Of a stretch of DNA of 64,000 bases, positions 8,094 through 16,777 are shown one piece after another. Origin of the DNA: Bacteriovorax sp. PP10 (GTDB lineage: Bacteria; Bdellovibrionota; Bacteriovoracia; Bacteriovoracales; Bacteriovoracaceae). Position numbers and translations under genes: made by a program. Each line of letters begins with the position of its first letter. Positions within the stretch are counted from its first letter, which is position 1. A model generated the notes under the pieces. That model saw nothing but the letters and a program-made list of their open reading frames with translations. It was not told the origin of the DNA and did not search any database. Location of the stretch: positions 248,001 to 312,000 of the forward strand of contig NZ_JAYGJQ010000002.1 in the NCBI RefSeq assembly GCF_035013165.1, given 5' to 3'.

Positions 8094-9542
8094 ATGAATT
8101 TAGCAAACAAACTTGACTATAGTGCTTTGAAAAAACTTCAAAAAGATATTAAGCGAGTGTTTTTTTACAGAGTTTGTGGAACTGGAATGGGTGCAGCTGC
8201 ATGTTTACTAAAAGAAAAAGGTTTTGAAGTTGAAGGCGGGGATACAAATTTTTATCCGCCAATGAGTACATATTTAGAATCAACTGGAATCCCACTTCAT
8301 AAACTCGACAATATTGATCAGGCATTTTTAAAGTCATTCGATTTAATTGTTGTTGGTAACGTTATTCCAAATGGCGGGCCGGACGCTAAGATGATTGAAG
8401 AGTCGGGAGTGAAGTTCGCTTCTTTTCCAACATCAATCGGGGCCTTGGTTTTAAGTGAAGTGAATGTGATTGGTATCGCTGGAACTCACGGGAAAACAAC
8501 GACGACATATTTAGCAACTCAGATGTTTGAAAACATGAATGCTAATCCTGGTTATTTAATCGGTGGAGTTATGGAAGGTCGTCCATCTTCAAGACTTGGA
8601 AGTGGTAAATACTTTTTCATTGAATCAGACGAATACGATTCAGCTTACTTCGAAAAAATTTCAAAGTTCCGTTCATACTCTCTTGATAACATGATCCTTA
8701 CTTCACTTGAGTATGATCATGCAGATATTTTTGAATCTGTTGAGGCCATTAAAGATCAGTTTAGAGCAGCGATCCCTCATATCGAAAAGAAATTCATTTT
8801 CTCTTCAGACTATGTAGCGGCAAATGAACTATACAGCGAATTCAGCACTGAAGATAAATCTCGTTGGATGAGATACGGAGAGAACTCTGATATCGGTCCG
8901 AAGTTTTTATCAGCAGGTCCAGAAGGAACAAAGTTTCAATTAAGATACAACAAAGAAGATTATGTTTTTCAAACAAACTTAATCGGAAAACATAACGTAT
9001 TAAATTTATCAGCAGTCATCCTTTATGCTCTAACTGAAGGATTCACTAAAGATCAAATCTCAAATGCGATCACTGATCTTCAGATGGTAAAGCGCCGTCA
9101 GGAAGTTCGCGGTATTTATAAAGGTGCTCTGGTTATCGATGACTTCGCTCACCACCCAAGAGCTGTTGAATTAACTTTGGACGGGATCATTACAAAATAC
9201 CCGGGGAAAAATATTCACGTTATTATGGAGCCGAACTCGGCGACAGCAAGAAGTGCAATTTTTCAAAAAGAATTTGAAACATCTTTATCAAGAGCAGCTT
9301 CTGTTATTTTCACCAAACCTACCAGACCAACAAGTGTAAAAAATGTTGGTGACCTGGATATCTATAAAATTGTCGAAGCAGTTAAGGCATCAGGACGCGC
9401 GGGAAGTGTTGTCGGAAATCTTTCGGAGCTTATGACTGAAATTGAGAAAGTGACAGGCGAGAGCAATGTCATCTTGATTTTAAGCAACGGAACATGTCTG
9501 GGACTTTGGGAATCTGACTTCGTAAAAAATCTTAAAAAGTAA
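8094..9542 (+). CDS. mpl: UDP-N-acetylmuramate:L-alanyl-gamma-D-glutamyl-meso-diaminopimelate ligase
   Basis: A Mur ligase of 482 residues. Mpl joins the recycled murein tripeptide to UDP-MurNAc in the cytoplasm, returning wall material to synthesis. Evidence: a Rossmann-like start FYRVCGTGMGAAACLL; the family signature FYPPMSTYLE; the ATP loop GIAGTHGKTTTT (Gly 127 onward); the Mpl/MurC-type ESDEYDSAYFEKISKFRSY block; and DDFAHHP in the C-terminal half. The EYDSAYF/SKFRSY block separates Mpl from MurC. The length is close to the usual 450-480. The next gene, a wall-hydrolase-like protein, starts two bases after its stop, suggesting one transcript for wall breakdown and reuse. In a predatory bacterium this could serve recycling of its own or prey wall; that last point is inference. 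Confidence 0.92.
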   Translation: MNLANKLDYSALKKLQKDIKRVFFYRVCGTGMGAAACLLKEKGFEVEGGDTNFYPPMSTYLESTGIPLHKLDNIDQAFLKSFDLIVVGNVIPNGGPDAKMIEESGVKFASFPTSIGALVLSEVNVIGIAGTHGKTTTTYLATQMFENMNANPGYLIGGVMEGRPSSRLGSGKYFFIESDEYDSAYFEKISKFRSYSLDNMILTSLEYDHADIFESVEAIKDQFRAAIPHIEKKFIFSSDYVAANELYSEFSTEDKSRWMRYGENSDIGPKFLSAGPEGTKFQLRYNKEDYVFQTNLIGKHNVLNLSAVILYALTEGFTKDQISNAITDLQMVKRRQEVRGIYKGALVIDDFAHHPRAVELTLDGIITKYPGKNIHVIMEPNSATARSAIFQKEFETSLSRAASVIFTKPTRPTSVKNVGDLDIYKIVEAVKASGRAGSVVGNLSELMTEIEKVTGESNVILILSNGTCLGLWESDFVKNLKK

Positions 9543-9544
9543 GA

Positions 9545-11236
9545 ATGCATAAAACAATTTTTGTCTTATTATTCATTCTCGCAAATCCTGCGTGGGCGGC
9601 CAAGAGTAAACTTGATCAGGCCGTGCTGAATGAATATTTAAAAGCTCAAAAAGAGTACTCGGATATTTCCTGCACTCCTGGTGTGGAAAGTAGTTATAAA
9701 GAACTCGATACAAAATATAGAGGGGATGGAAATTTCATTCCGGTATTATTGGATCAGAAGGTCGATCAAAAAACCATCAAGGCCACTCTGCCTTTAATTA
9801 AAGAAAAAATTATTTGGATCAAATCTCAAGAGAGTAACGTTAGCAAAGTTGAAAGCTTTGAAGAAGTTTCTCAAACTCTAAAAAGAATTGAGAACGAAGT
9901 TGCGGTTCTTCAGGAAGCTAAGAAAGATATGTTCCTGGCCAAAACCAAAGAGCAAAAAAAAGATATTGAAGAGCGGGCCCAAAAACAATTCATCCAGCTC
10001 ATGAAAGAAGTGGAGAATTTAAAAAATCAAGCACCTTATCTTTTAAGTTTTAAATTCCCTTTGAATCATCTGGTCCTTCGAGCTGATTATGAAAAATTCA
10101 AAGGTGTCGCGACTAAAGAAGCGCGCTCTAAAGCGAATGCTATTTATTTAAGCAGAAGAGTTTTGCAAGATGGATCGTACGATGAAAACTTAGTTCGCAA
10201 CGACTCTGTTATCAGAGCTGGTTTTGATACACTTTATCTTTCATTAACTAAAGACAAAGACCGCTCATTGTTAACAGATAATGAAAGATCAGATTTTAAA
10301 TTTGTCTTAACTAATTTTCAAAATCTGCTTGATCTCGGGAAAGAAACTTTGAGTAAGCGTTATGTTGAATGGGCCGATAGAGCAGAGAGAAGTTTGGCGT
10401 TTTACCAAGACCTGGCAGATGGTAAAAAAATAAAAGTAAATGATACGGCAACAGCGACAGACATTGCTGCTGTTTTAGAAGAACGTGCCAGATCACTTTA
10501 TAATTTGAAAGCATTTGTCCTAAAAAAAGAAGCAGCTTCGTACGAATACTGGTCTAAAAAATCAGAACTGTTTCAGTACTTATTTGCACTGGAAACAATT
10601 CTTTATGCAGAAGTCGGACGCATAGATGCTCCGGATGCTCTTGAAAGACGCGATGTCGCTCAGGTTGTTATCAATCGTTTCTCAAATGATTTCTACAGTA
10701 ATATGGGAGCAGAGGATTCTCTTAATGAGTACCTTGCTAAAGATTTAAAAACCAAAGACTACAAGTGGCTCAACGTTCTTTTTAAAGAAGGTGAGTTCTC
10801 TTTTACTTATTTTTACATTCCTGGAAACCTGCATATCTACTGTCCGGATATGAGCAAAGTTGGACAGTTTTTAAGAAGAGAAAACGTTCGTATCGCACTG
10901 GCCCTTTTAAATAAGCCACGCAAAGATTTTCCCGCGATGAGATATTTTTCGCGCGTAAGTATGTTTGGAAGAATCGAAATGGACTCGCTTTGGGATAACT
11001 ATAAGGCGGTCGGCGAGGTGCCTGGCAGGCCGGTAAAAAATAAAAAAATGTTAGGCGACCTCTATAAACAAGACCGTTACAAATTCCTTTATGACTTCGA
11101 AACTGACGATAAGAAAAAGACTTATATCGTGGTCGAAATGAAGGGAAAACCCTATGTGGTAGATTTCAATAAACCAACTCAGGTTTATTACTACCGTAAC
11201 CCAAACCAATTTAGATACTTTGCACCGCTAAAATAA
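9545..11236 (+). CDS. Exported protein with SleB-like cell wall hydrolase signature
   Basis: A 563-residue protein with a signal peptide (cleavage near NPAWA-AK). The N-terminal half is charged and helical with likely coiled coil (about 85-160) and is not recognised. Residues about 345-380 read TILYAEVGRI then RRDVAQVVINRF, the pattern of SleB/cell-wall hydrolase 2 proteins, in which the Glu of the first block is the expected catalytic acid and 'VAxVVxNR' is diagnostic. Such enzymes cleave glycan or cross-link bonds in peptidoglycan. Only two bases separate it from mpl, which supports a murein-related role. The rest of the C-terminal domain, including NKPRKDFPAMRYFSR, is Bdellovibrio-like in character but unassigned. 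Confidence 0.65.
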   Translation: MHKTIFVLLFILANPAWAAKSKLDQAVLNEYLKAQKEYSDISCTPGVESSYKELDTKYRGDGNFIPVLLDQKVDQKTIKATLPLIKEKIIWIKSQESNVSKVESFEEVSQTLKRIENEVAVLQEAKKDMFLAKTKEQKKDIEERAQKQFIQLMKEVENLKNQAPYLLSFKFPLNHLVLRADYEKFKGVATKEARSKANAIYLSRRVLQDGSYDENLVRNDSVIRAGFDTLYLSLTKDKDRSLLTDNERSDFKFVLTNFQNLLDLGKETLSKRYVEWADRAERSLAFYQDLADGKKIKVNDTATATDIAAVLEERARSLYNLKAFVLKKEAASYEYWSKKSELFQYLFALETILYAEVGRIDAPDALERRDVAQVVINRFSNDFYSNMGAEDSLNEYLAKDLKTKDYKWLNVLFKEGEFSFTYFYIPGNLHIYCPDMSKVGQFLRRENVRIALALLNKPRKDFPAMRYFSRVSMFGRIEMDSLWDNYKAVGEVPGRPVKNKKMLGDLYKQDRYKFLYDFETDDKKKTYIVVEMKGKPYVVDFNKPTQVYYYRNPNQFRYFAPLK

Positions 11237-11296
11237 TTTGCACTTCGTATTAGATGAGTATATATTCGGCGCATACACTAGAGTATTATTTGTTTA

Positions 11297-11313
11297 GGTA
11301 AATTTTATTTACC
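11297..11313 (+). promoter_or_regulatory. Leader hairpin upstream of metK
   Basis: GGTAAAT and ATTTACC form a perfect 7-bp stem with a TTT loop, ending nine bases before the GGAG ribosome binding site of metK. It resembles no SAM riboswitch that I recognise. It could affect translation initiation or mRNA stability. Confidence 0.4.
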
Positions 11314-11335
11314 ACCTATTTTGGAGAATATTTAT

Positions 11336-12490
11336 ATGTTGAAAGACTACATTTTTACTTCTGAATCTGTGACTGAAGGTCACCCAGATAAAATGGCCGA
11401 TCAGATTTCTGATGCGGTTTTAGATGCAATGCTTGCTCAAGACCCTAAGTCTCGCGTAGCTTGCGAAACTATGATTACAACTGGTCTAGTTGTTCTTGCT
11501 GGAGAGATTACTTCTGCTGCAAACGTAGACTTCCAGGCAATCGTAAGAAAGACAATTAAGGATATCGGATACGATCATTCAGATAAGGGCTTCGACGCTA
11601 CAACTTGTGGTGTAACTGTTGCTCTTGGAAAACAATCTCCAGATATCGCTCAAGGTGTTGACGAAGGAAAGGGAACTTTCACTGAACAAGGTGCAGGGGA
11701 TCAAGGTTTAATGTTTGGTTACGCTTGTAACGAATCAGCTAACTTCATGCCACTTACTATCGATCTATCTCACCAACTTGCTAAAAAACTTTCAGAAGTT
11801 AGAAAGAATGGTCCTCTTCCATTACTTCGCGCTGATGGTAAGACTCAAGTTTCTGCTCAATATGTTAACGGAAAAATCACTCGTCTAGACGCTATCGTTC
11901 TTTCTACTCAACACGCAGAAGAAATGACTTTAAAGCAAATCGAAGAAGGGATCCGTGCTGAAGTAATTAACAAAGTTGTTCCAGCTCACCTTATCGATAA
12001 CAAAACTAAAATCTACATCAACCCAACTGGAAGATTCGTAATCGGTGGACCAATGGGAGACTGTGGTCTTACAGGAAGAAAAATCATCGTAGATACTTAC
12101 GGTGGACATGGAGCACACGGTGGTGGAGCTTTCTCTGGTAAAGATCCTTCGAAAGTTGATAGATCTGCTGCATACGCTGCTCGTCACGTTGCTAAGCACA
12201 TCGTTGCTGCTGGTCTTGCTGAAAAAGCACTAGTGCAAGTTGCTTACGCAATCGGTGTAGCTCAACCAGTTTCTTTCCTTGTTGAAACATACGGAACAGA
12301 AAAAGTTGATATCAATAAACTAACAACTGTAATCAATGCAATGTTTGATATGAAGCCAAGAGCGATCATCGAAAGACTTGATCTTCTTAAGCCAATCTAT
12401 TCAGCAACTGCTGCTTACGGACACTTTGGACGTGACATTTTCCCATGGGAAAAATTAGATCGTTTAGAAGAACTTAAGTCTCACTTCTAG
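11336..12490 (+). CDS. metK: S-adenosylmethionine synthetase
   Basis: MetK makes S-adenosylmethionine from ATP and methionine in the cytoplasm. I place the start at ATG 11336 ([12 protein letters not shown]) rather than the upstream in-frame TTG at 11321, because GGAG at 11323-11326 then serves as the ribosome binding site and the length becomes 384 residues, as in E. coli. Signature motifs are intact: [16 protein letters not shown] with the active-site His near the N-terminus, [12 protein letters not shown], the phosphate-binding [18 protein letters not shown], and DIFPWEK near the end. Codon use is biased to frequent codons, as expected for a highly expressed gene. It is followed by its own terminator. 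Confidence 0.97.
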   Translation: MLKDYIFTSESVTEGHPDKMADQISDAVLDAMLAQDPKSRVACETMITTGLVVLAGEITSAANVDFQAIVRKTIKDIGYDHSDKGFDATTCGVTVALGKQSPDIAQGVDEGKGTFTEQGAGDQGLMFGYACNESANFMPLTIDLSHQLAKKLSEVRKNGPLPLLRADGKTQVSAQYVNGKITRLDAIVLSTQHAEEMTLKQIEEGIRAEVINKVVPAHLIDNKTKIYINPTGRFVIGGPMGDCGLTGRKIIVDTYGGHGAHGGGAFSGKDPSKVDRSAAYAARHVAKHIVAAGLAEKALVQVAYAIGVAQPVSFLVETYGTEKVDINKLTTVINAMFDMKPRAIIERLDLLKPIYSATAAYGHFGRDIFPWEKLDRLEELKSHF

Positions 12491-12497
12491 TTTTAAT

Positions 12498-12525
12498 AAG
12501 GCCTTCTTCGGAAGGCCTTTTTTTT
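12498..12525 (+). terminator. Rho-independent terminator after metK
   Basis: Stem AAGGCCTTC / GAAGGCCTT closed by a stable TTCG tetraloop, followed by a run of eight T. Confidence 0.93.
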
Positions 12526-12539
12526 GTCCAAAATCCTGC

Positions 12540-12586
12540 CGCTCCGGGGTCTCGGAGCGAAAAAGGCGCTAGGAGCATTGTGCTCC
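12540..12586 (+). promoter_or_regulatory. Two adjacent hairpins sharing GCTCC/GGAGC arms
   Basis: CGCTCCG (12540-12546) pairs with CGGAGCG (12553-12559), and GGAGCA (12572-12577) pairs with TGCTCC (12581-12586). The arms are interchangeable, so GCTCC at 12541 could instead pair with GGAGC at 12572. They lie between the metK terminator and the ATG of the TIGR02147 gene, in a leader that could switch between two folds. Confidence 0.45.
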
Positions 12587-12613
12587 GACACCTTCTCGGT
12601 CATACTTTTTAAC

Positions 12614-13402
12614 ATGACTGAACTTCTAAATGATTATCAAAACAAGAAACTGCTCTATGAGTTGATGGAAAGCTATTCTGCCAAGAAGAGTTTGAATGCT
12701 GCTTTTAGTTTAAGGGCCTTTAGTAAGAAGTTGGGTGTGAGCTCTGGAGCTCTGACTGAGATCTTGCAGAAGAAGAGAAGAGTGACTCATGCGACGGCAA
12801 AGAAGATTCTTCTTAATTTGAGTTATTCTCCAATGCAGGCCGAGTCTTTTTTAGAAGAGAAGAAATCAAGCAATATTGGTCTGGATCGTGTGTATCAGGA
12901 TTTAACTTTTGATCAGTATGAAGTTTTATCTGGCTGGCACTATCTGGCACTACTCAATTTGATTGAATTGCCAGGCGAGAAGCATAATGTGAAAGCGCTT
13001 GCTGATAGATTGGACTTATCAGTTAAGAAAGTTGAAGAGTCATTAGAGAGATTGCTTCGTCTAGAGATGCTTGAAAAAGTGAATGGCCGATTTGTCAGGA
13101 CATTTATTCGTTATCAGACGAGTGAAGATATTGCGAACTCTGCAATTAAGAAATATCACCGAGACACTTTAGAGTTAAGTGAAGCTGCTCTAAGAGACAC
13201 GGAAGTCGAGTTGAGAGACTTTTCTTCGATACTGTTAAAGATCAATCCAAAGAATATTAAGAAAGTAAAAGAACTAATAAGGGCATTTCAAGATGAAGTG
13301 TGTGAGCTGGTAGAGCAGGATGATCCTGAAGAGATTTATCATATGAATGTGCATCTCTATCCAGTGAGCAAACCCACAAACGTAAGAGGAAAAAATGTTT
13401 AA
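12614..13402 (+). CDS. TIGR02147 family regulator-like protein
   Basis: A 262-residue cytoplasmic protein of the TIGR02147/DUF4423 type, a family concentrated in Bdellovibrionota and Fibrobacteres. I chose ATG 12614 (MTELLNDYQNKKLLYEL); the longer TTG start would translate through the leader hairpins. The N-terminal region has a lambda-repressor-like helix-turn-helix (SLRAFSKKLGVSSGALTEIL), and the C-terminal part (about residues 95-225) has the winged-helix-like FDQYEVLSGWHYLALLNLIE followed by KALADRLDLSVKKVEESLERL. It ends with a coiled stretch and PVSKPTNVRGKN. Its last eight bases overlap the next gene, which encodes an exported protein. DNA-binding regulation is likely but not demonstrated for the family. 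Confidence 0.82.
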   Translation: MTELLNDYQNKKLLYELMESYSAKKSLNAAFSLRAFSKKLGVSSGALTEILQKKRRVTHATAKKILLNLSYSPMQAESFLEEKKSSNIGLDRVYQDLTFDQYEVLSGWHYLALLNLIELPGEKHNVKALADRLDLSVKKVEESLERLLRLEMLEKVNGRFVRTFIRYQTSEDIANSAIKKYHRDTLELSEAALRDTEVELRDFSSILLKINPKNIKKVKELIRAFQDEVCELVEQDDPEEIYHMNVHLYPVSKPTNVRGKNV

Positions 13403-14918
13403 AAAAATGATGATGTTATTTCTAATGGGATTTTCGATTAGCGTTCTTGCGGATGAGAACTTAATGGGAGGTGATCGTGTTGGGAATGGCGGTGACGTTG
13501 TTGTTTGTGGGAAAAAAATTGAGCTGCTGGATATTTACGAAGCTCGAACCAGTGGTTATGAGATTAAAAGACCAGTAGGAAAGACTTATCAAGAGATGAT
13601 TAAGAGTTTACTACAAACTAATCTTTTACCGATTCAGCCAAAGAGAACTGCAAAATATTTAAAATTTCTTGAGAGTTTTGAAAGTGAAGCACAGTTTTTG
13701 CCTGGAATTAAATTAAGTGATGTTGATGATGCAGGAATGGTCGCTATTCCTACGGGATGTGAATTAAAACAAATTGCAATTCAGCTTTCTGATGATGAAA
13801 GACCGGCCGGTAAAAAGAGATATACAGTCAGTTTAGATCTTTGGAACAAGCTGGATGAATTTAATAAAATGTCTTTGATTCTTCATGAAATTATTTATCG
13901 TGAAGCGATAGAGCATAAAAGTAGTAACTCAATGGTTGTACGAGCGACTGTTGGTGAGATCTTAAAAACTAAATTAGATCTGAATGTTTTTCTTTCTCTT
14001 GTTGCTGATTTGTCCGATGCGATTGAATATAAAAACTATAGATGGAAGGTTTGCGAATTATGTAAACCAGTCATAACGATTTTTACCAATGAATATAATG
14101 AGCAGGTGGTAAAAATTGAAGATACTAGTTTAGAGTTAGAAATTGATGGCCGCATGACAAGTACGCCTTATGTTGAGTTGAGAATTTTCGATGGTAAAAT
14201 TTTAATGTCCAATATTGCGAGATTCTTAAGAGCAGGAAAGCCAAGTATATTTTTATGGGAGTCTGGTAAACTTATAATTACTGCGAGTCAAGATCTCGAT
14301 TATTTCTCATCTAGTTTCGTAAATCCTAAAAATGCTTCTGTTCGGTTCGAATACCTGAACGAAAAAAGTTATATATTAGATTTTAAACAAGTGAATGAGT
14401 TATCATGGCAGAATGGGTTTAGGGGACAGTTTAATTTAGAATATAATGAGATAACTCTTAATGACCCTGAATATAGTTATATCAAAGTTTCAGATTCAGG
14501 TGTGATTATTGGATACGCGCAAAAAAACAATCTTATAAAACATAATTTTAAAGGAAGTGTTTTTAATTGTCGTGCTTATGAAGAAAATATAAATTGGTAT
14601 GTTTTTAGTTACTGCAAAGCTGGAACGCAGTTGGAAGTGACTTTCCCAAAAGAAAAAGTGAGAGTAAGTCTTTTACAAGATGTTAATAAATTCTTTTATT
14701 CAAAATATACTGATTATGGAATTGTGAGTATTAATGATCTCACAACGGTTTATACAGATAAACCCATTTACCTAGGTAAGGATTTTTCAAACAAAGATGT
14801 TTTCTTGGGAATAGGGGAATTTAAAATTATAAACAGCAGATCATATTATGATTTTTATGATGATAAATTTCATTATAGTCTAGAAGATGGTTACGTTAGT
14901 CTCACTCCAATTAATTAA
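13395..14918 (+). CDS. Exported 'GGDRVGNGGD' family protein
   Basis: A 507-residue exported protein with signal peptide MFKKMMMLFLMGFSISVLA. Just after cleavage comes GGDRVGNGGDVVVC, followed by IELLDIYEA. I know this arrangement from uncharacterised secreted proteins of Bdellovibrio relatives. A LILHEIIYREAIEHKSSNS block near residues 161-179 contains HExxYRE and could bind a metal. The C-terminal half is rich in aromatic residues and beta-strand-like, with no domain that I can name. The ATG lies inside the end of the TIGR02147 gene (8-base overlap) behind AAGAGGA, so the two are coupled. Function unknown; a cell-surface or prey-interaction role would be speculation. Confidence 0.75.
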   Translation: MFKKMMMLFLMGFSISVLADENLMGGDRVGNGGDVVVCGKKIELLDIYEARTSGYEIKRPVGKTYQEMIKSLLQTNLLPIQPKRTAKYLKFLESFESEAQFLPGIKLSDVDDAGMVAIPTGCELKQIAIQLSDDERPAGKKRYTVSLDLWNKLDEFNKMSLILHEIIYREAIEHKSSNSMVVRATVGEILKTKLDLNVFLSLVADLSDAIEYKNYRWKVCELCKPVITIFTNEYNEQVVKIEDTSLELEIDGRMTSTPYVELRIFDGKILMSNIARFLRAGKPSIFLWESGKLIITASQDLDYFSSSFVNPKNASVRFEYLNEKSYILDFKQVNELSWQNGFRGQFNLEYNEITLNDPEYSYIKVSDSGVIIGYAQKNNLIKHNFKGSVFNCRAYEENINWYVFSYCKAGTQLEVTFPKEKVRVSLLQDVNKFFYSKYTDYGIVSINDLTTVYTDKPIYLGKDFSNKDVFLGIGEFKIINSRSYYDFYDDKFHYSLEDGYVSLTPIN

Positions 14919-14920
14919 GT

Positions 14921-14948
14921 CAAGGCCCTCTTTCGAGGGCCTTGTTTT
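14921..14948. terminator. Bidirectional terminator
   Basis: Ten-bp stem CAAGGCCCTC / GAGGGCCTTG with a TTTC loop and T-rich right flank, lying between convergent genes. Confidence 0.85.
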
Positions 14949-15331
14949 TAATCTATAAAAGTAATATCTTCTAATTCCCTAAATCTCACTCCATCATAAT
15001 CTAAACCTAGAGTATAGCGAATCACCTGACTACACATGCTATCAAAAGTTTGTCTGTAAATCTTCACTTCTAAGTTTCCAAGTGAAGTTATGTTCATTTG
15101 TTTTTGAGTCACATCCATGCTTTTTAGAGTGTGTTGCTCAGTTCCTACAGAAATCTCTTGAGATGTCCAGATACTGCATTTACCAGAGTTGCATTCTAGA
15201 TGAGCATTAGCGGAACCAAGATTTGTTACTGCTAATTCTTCTGTTAATGAAACAGAATGGTAGTTATCTACACAGCCGGCAGCGTATGTTTTTGTCGTTA
15301 CTAGTAATAGTGCTAAGACTAAAAATTTCAT
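14948..15331 (-). CDS. Small exported protein, paralogue of the next gene
   Basis: A 127-residue protein with a signal peptide (MKFLVLALLLVTTKTYA-AGC). The mature protein has several cysteines (CVDNY, LECNSGKCSIW, SMCSQV) that could form disulfides, and ends in LGLDYDGVRFRELEDI. It aligns along its length with the adjacent gene at 15355-15723: same TTKTYA signal end, Cys-x(4)-Cys ahead of a [SY]-I-[WY]-T-S segment, EVK[IM]YRQ, a single Cys, RY.[LV]G..Y.G.R[FY]RE. The two form a tandem duplicate with 23 bases between them. No function is known to me. Confidence 0.78.
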   Translation of the reverse strand: MKFLVLALLLVTTKTYAAGCVDNYHSVSLTEELAVTNLGSANAHLECNSGKCSIWTSQEISVGTEQHTLKSMDVTQKQMNITSLGNLEVKIYRQTFDSMCSQVIRYTLGLDYDGVRFRELEDITFID

Positions 15332-15354
15332 TGTTTTCTCCTGTGAATGATTAA

Positions 15355-15723
15355 CTAAATTGAGTTAAGGTCAGCAGCTTCTCTGTATCTTTTCCCTTCA
15401 TACTCAGCACCTACTACATAACGAGTTAGTTCAGTGCAAGAGTTGGTATAATATTGGCGATACATTTTTACTTCTACTTTTATTTCAGTCATAGGCACTT
15501 CAAAACCGGTTTTTGTCGCGTATAAAGAATGGCGTTCTACAGCTTCGCCTTCTGATTTAGAAGTATAGATGTAGCAAGAATCAGTATGACATCCAGTATA
15601 GGCGTAATGTGTTCCTAAGCTCATTACTGGCGCTTCTTCAAAGTGCATAGGATTTCCATCATCACATCCTGAGGCATAAGTTTTGGTAGTCAAAATCAAT
15701 AATCCTAAAATCAAAGCTTTCAT
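15355..15723 (-). CDS. Small exported protein, paralogue of the previous gene
   Basis: A 122-residue protein with signal peptide MKALILGLLILTTKTYA-SGC. It shares with its neighbour at 14948-15331 the cysteine spacing (GCHTDSCYIYTS), the KMYRQYY segment, a lone cysteine and the final RYVVGAEYEGKRYRE. It is the promoter-proximal copy of the pair and probably shares a transcript with it. The gene diverges from a LysR regulator 97 bases away, so it could be under that regulator, although this is only a positional hint. Not recognised beyond this pair. Confidence 0.78.
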   Translation of the reverse strand: MKALILGLLILTTKTYASGCDDGNPMHFEEAPVMSLGTHYAYTGCHTDSCYIYTSKSEGEAVERHSLYATKTGFEVPMTEIKVEVKMYRQYYTNSCTELTRYVVGAEYEGKRYREAADLNSI

Positions 15724-15820
15724 TTAGTTCTCCTGTGGTTTTTGGAAAGTGGAGTATAAATATGACAGAGTGGGGATAAATAAAAATATATAGTTTTAAT
15801 GTTTGTGATATATTTAATAT

Positions 15821-16687
15821 ATGAATACAAATCTGCTTCATCTCTACTATTTCTACCAAGTTGCCAAAAGTGGAAGTGTCACTGCCGCTAGTTTGGTACT
15901 GCAAATCCAACAGCCTGCTCTGAGTATCATGCTCAAAAAATTTGAAGAGAAGATTGGCTTTCCTCCTTTTGAGAAAAAGGGACGCAATATCCAATTAACT
16001 GATAAGGGTAGGGAACTTTTTTTATATGCAGAAGAAGTCTTTGCGAAAGTTCAAAAATTGGAAGAATTCATCGGTCATGAATCGAATGAGATTTCCGGCA
16101 AATTAAGAATCGCAACTAATGACCTTGTAGGGCATTATATTCTGACACCCGTTCTTACAAAGTGGATGACAGATTATCCCAACGTTGAAATCTCGATTTT
16201 ATATTTAACGGCGCAGGAAGCTTGCGAAAAAATGGTTAAAGAAGAAATTGATTTTGGATTGTTTTTTCATGGGCCGGAAGAGATGAGTGGAATTGAATTT
16301 GAAAAAATTAAAAAGTTTTCTTTTCTCTGCGTTGGAACAAAAAAGCAGCATGATATATTCATAGGCTCAAGAGAGATTGATTTTTCTCTTACTAAAAAAT
16401 TTCCAACTTATGAAAAATTAAAAAAGCGTTATCCAAACTTAAAAATACAATTAAATACCAATGGCCTTATGTTGCATAAGAATCTTGCCATGCATGGTGT
16501 AGGTGCAGCTGTGTTGCCAGCATTTAGTGTGAGTGCTGAAGTTAAAAATAAAAAATTATTTAACCTGTTACTTCAAGAGAACCTTGAGTTTACACTCAAA
16601 CTATACCAACGAAAGAATAAAATTTTGAATAACACTCAAGAGCTTTTCCTTGAAAAAATAATTGATCAACTTGCTATGATGAACTGA
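15821..16687 (+). CDS. LysR family transcriptional regulator
   Basis: A 288-residue LysR-type regulator. The N-terminal winged helix is clear (NLLHLYYFYQVAKSGSVTAA, then QPALSIMLKKFEEKIG), followed by a linker helix and a periplasmic-binding-protein-like effector domain starting near LRIATNDLVGHYILTPVL. Its position, between divergent exported-protein genes and an ABC transporter operon on the same strand 90 bases downstream, suggests that it controls one or both. The gap before it contains the AT-rich near-palindrome ATATATTTAATATAT at the start codon, a possible autoregulatory site, though LysR boxes are too loose to assign by eye. The inducer is unknown. Confidence 0.92.
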   Translation: MNTNLLHLYYFYQVAKSGSVTAASLVLQIQQPALSIMLKKFEEKIGFPPFEKKGRNIQLTDKGRELFLYAEEVFAKVQKLEEFIGHESNEISGKLRIATNDLVGHYILTPVLTKWMTDYPNVEISILYLTAQEACEKMVKEEIDFGLFFHGPEEMSGIEFEKIKKFSFLCVGTKKQHDIFIGSREIDFSLTKKFPTYEKLKKRYPNLKIQLNTNGLMLHKNLAMHGVGAAVLPAFSVSAEVKNKKLFNLLLQENLEFTLKLYQRKNKILNNTQELFLEKIIDQLAMMN

Positions 16688-16777
16688 GTTCATTCTCCTC
16701 TGTAAAAAGGGCTTTTATTCTTGCCCATCGCTTCTTGCATAAGTACCATTTTAATCATCTATCCAAAGGAGGATTCA

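Noticed and set aside
11237-11335. SAM riboswitch upstream of metK
   Set aside because: Only a simple 7-bp hairpin is visible; none of the conserved cores that I know for SAM riboswitch classes could be found.
12524-12613. Longer start for the TIGR02147 gene at TTG 12524
   Set aside because: It would lie in the T run of the metK terminator and translate the leader hairpins; the added residues do not resemble the family.
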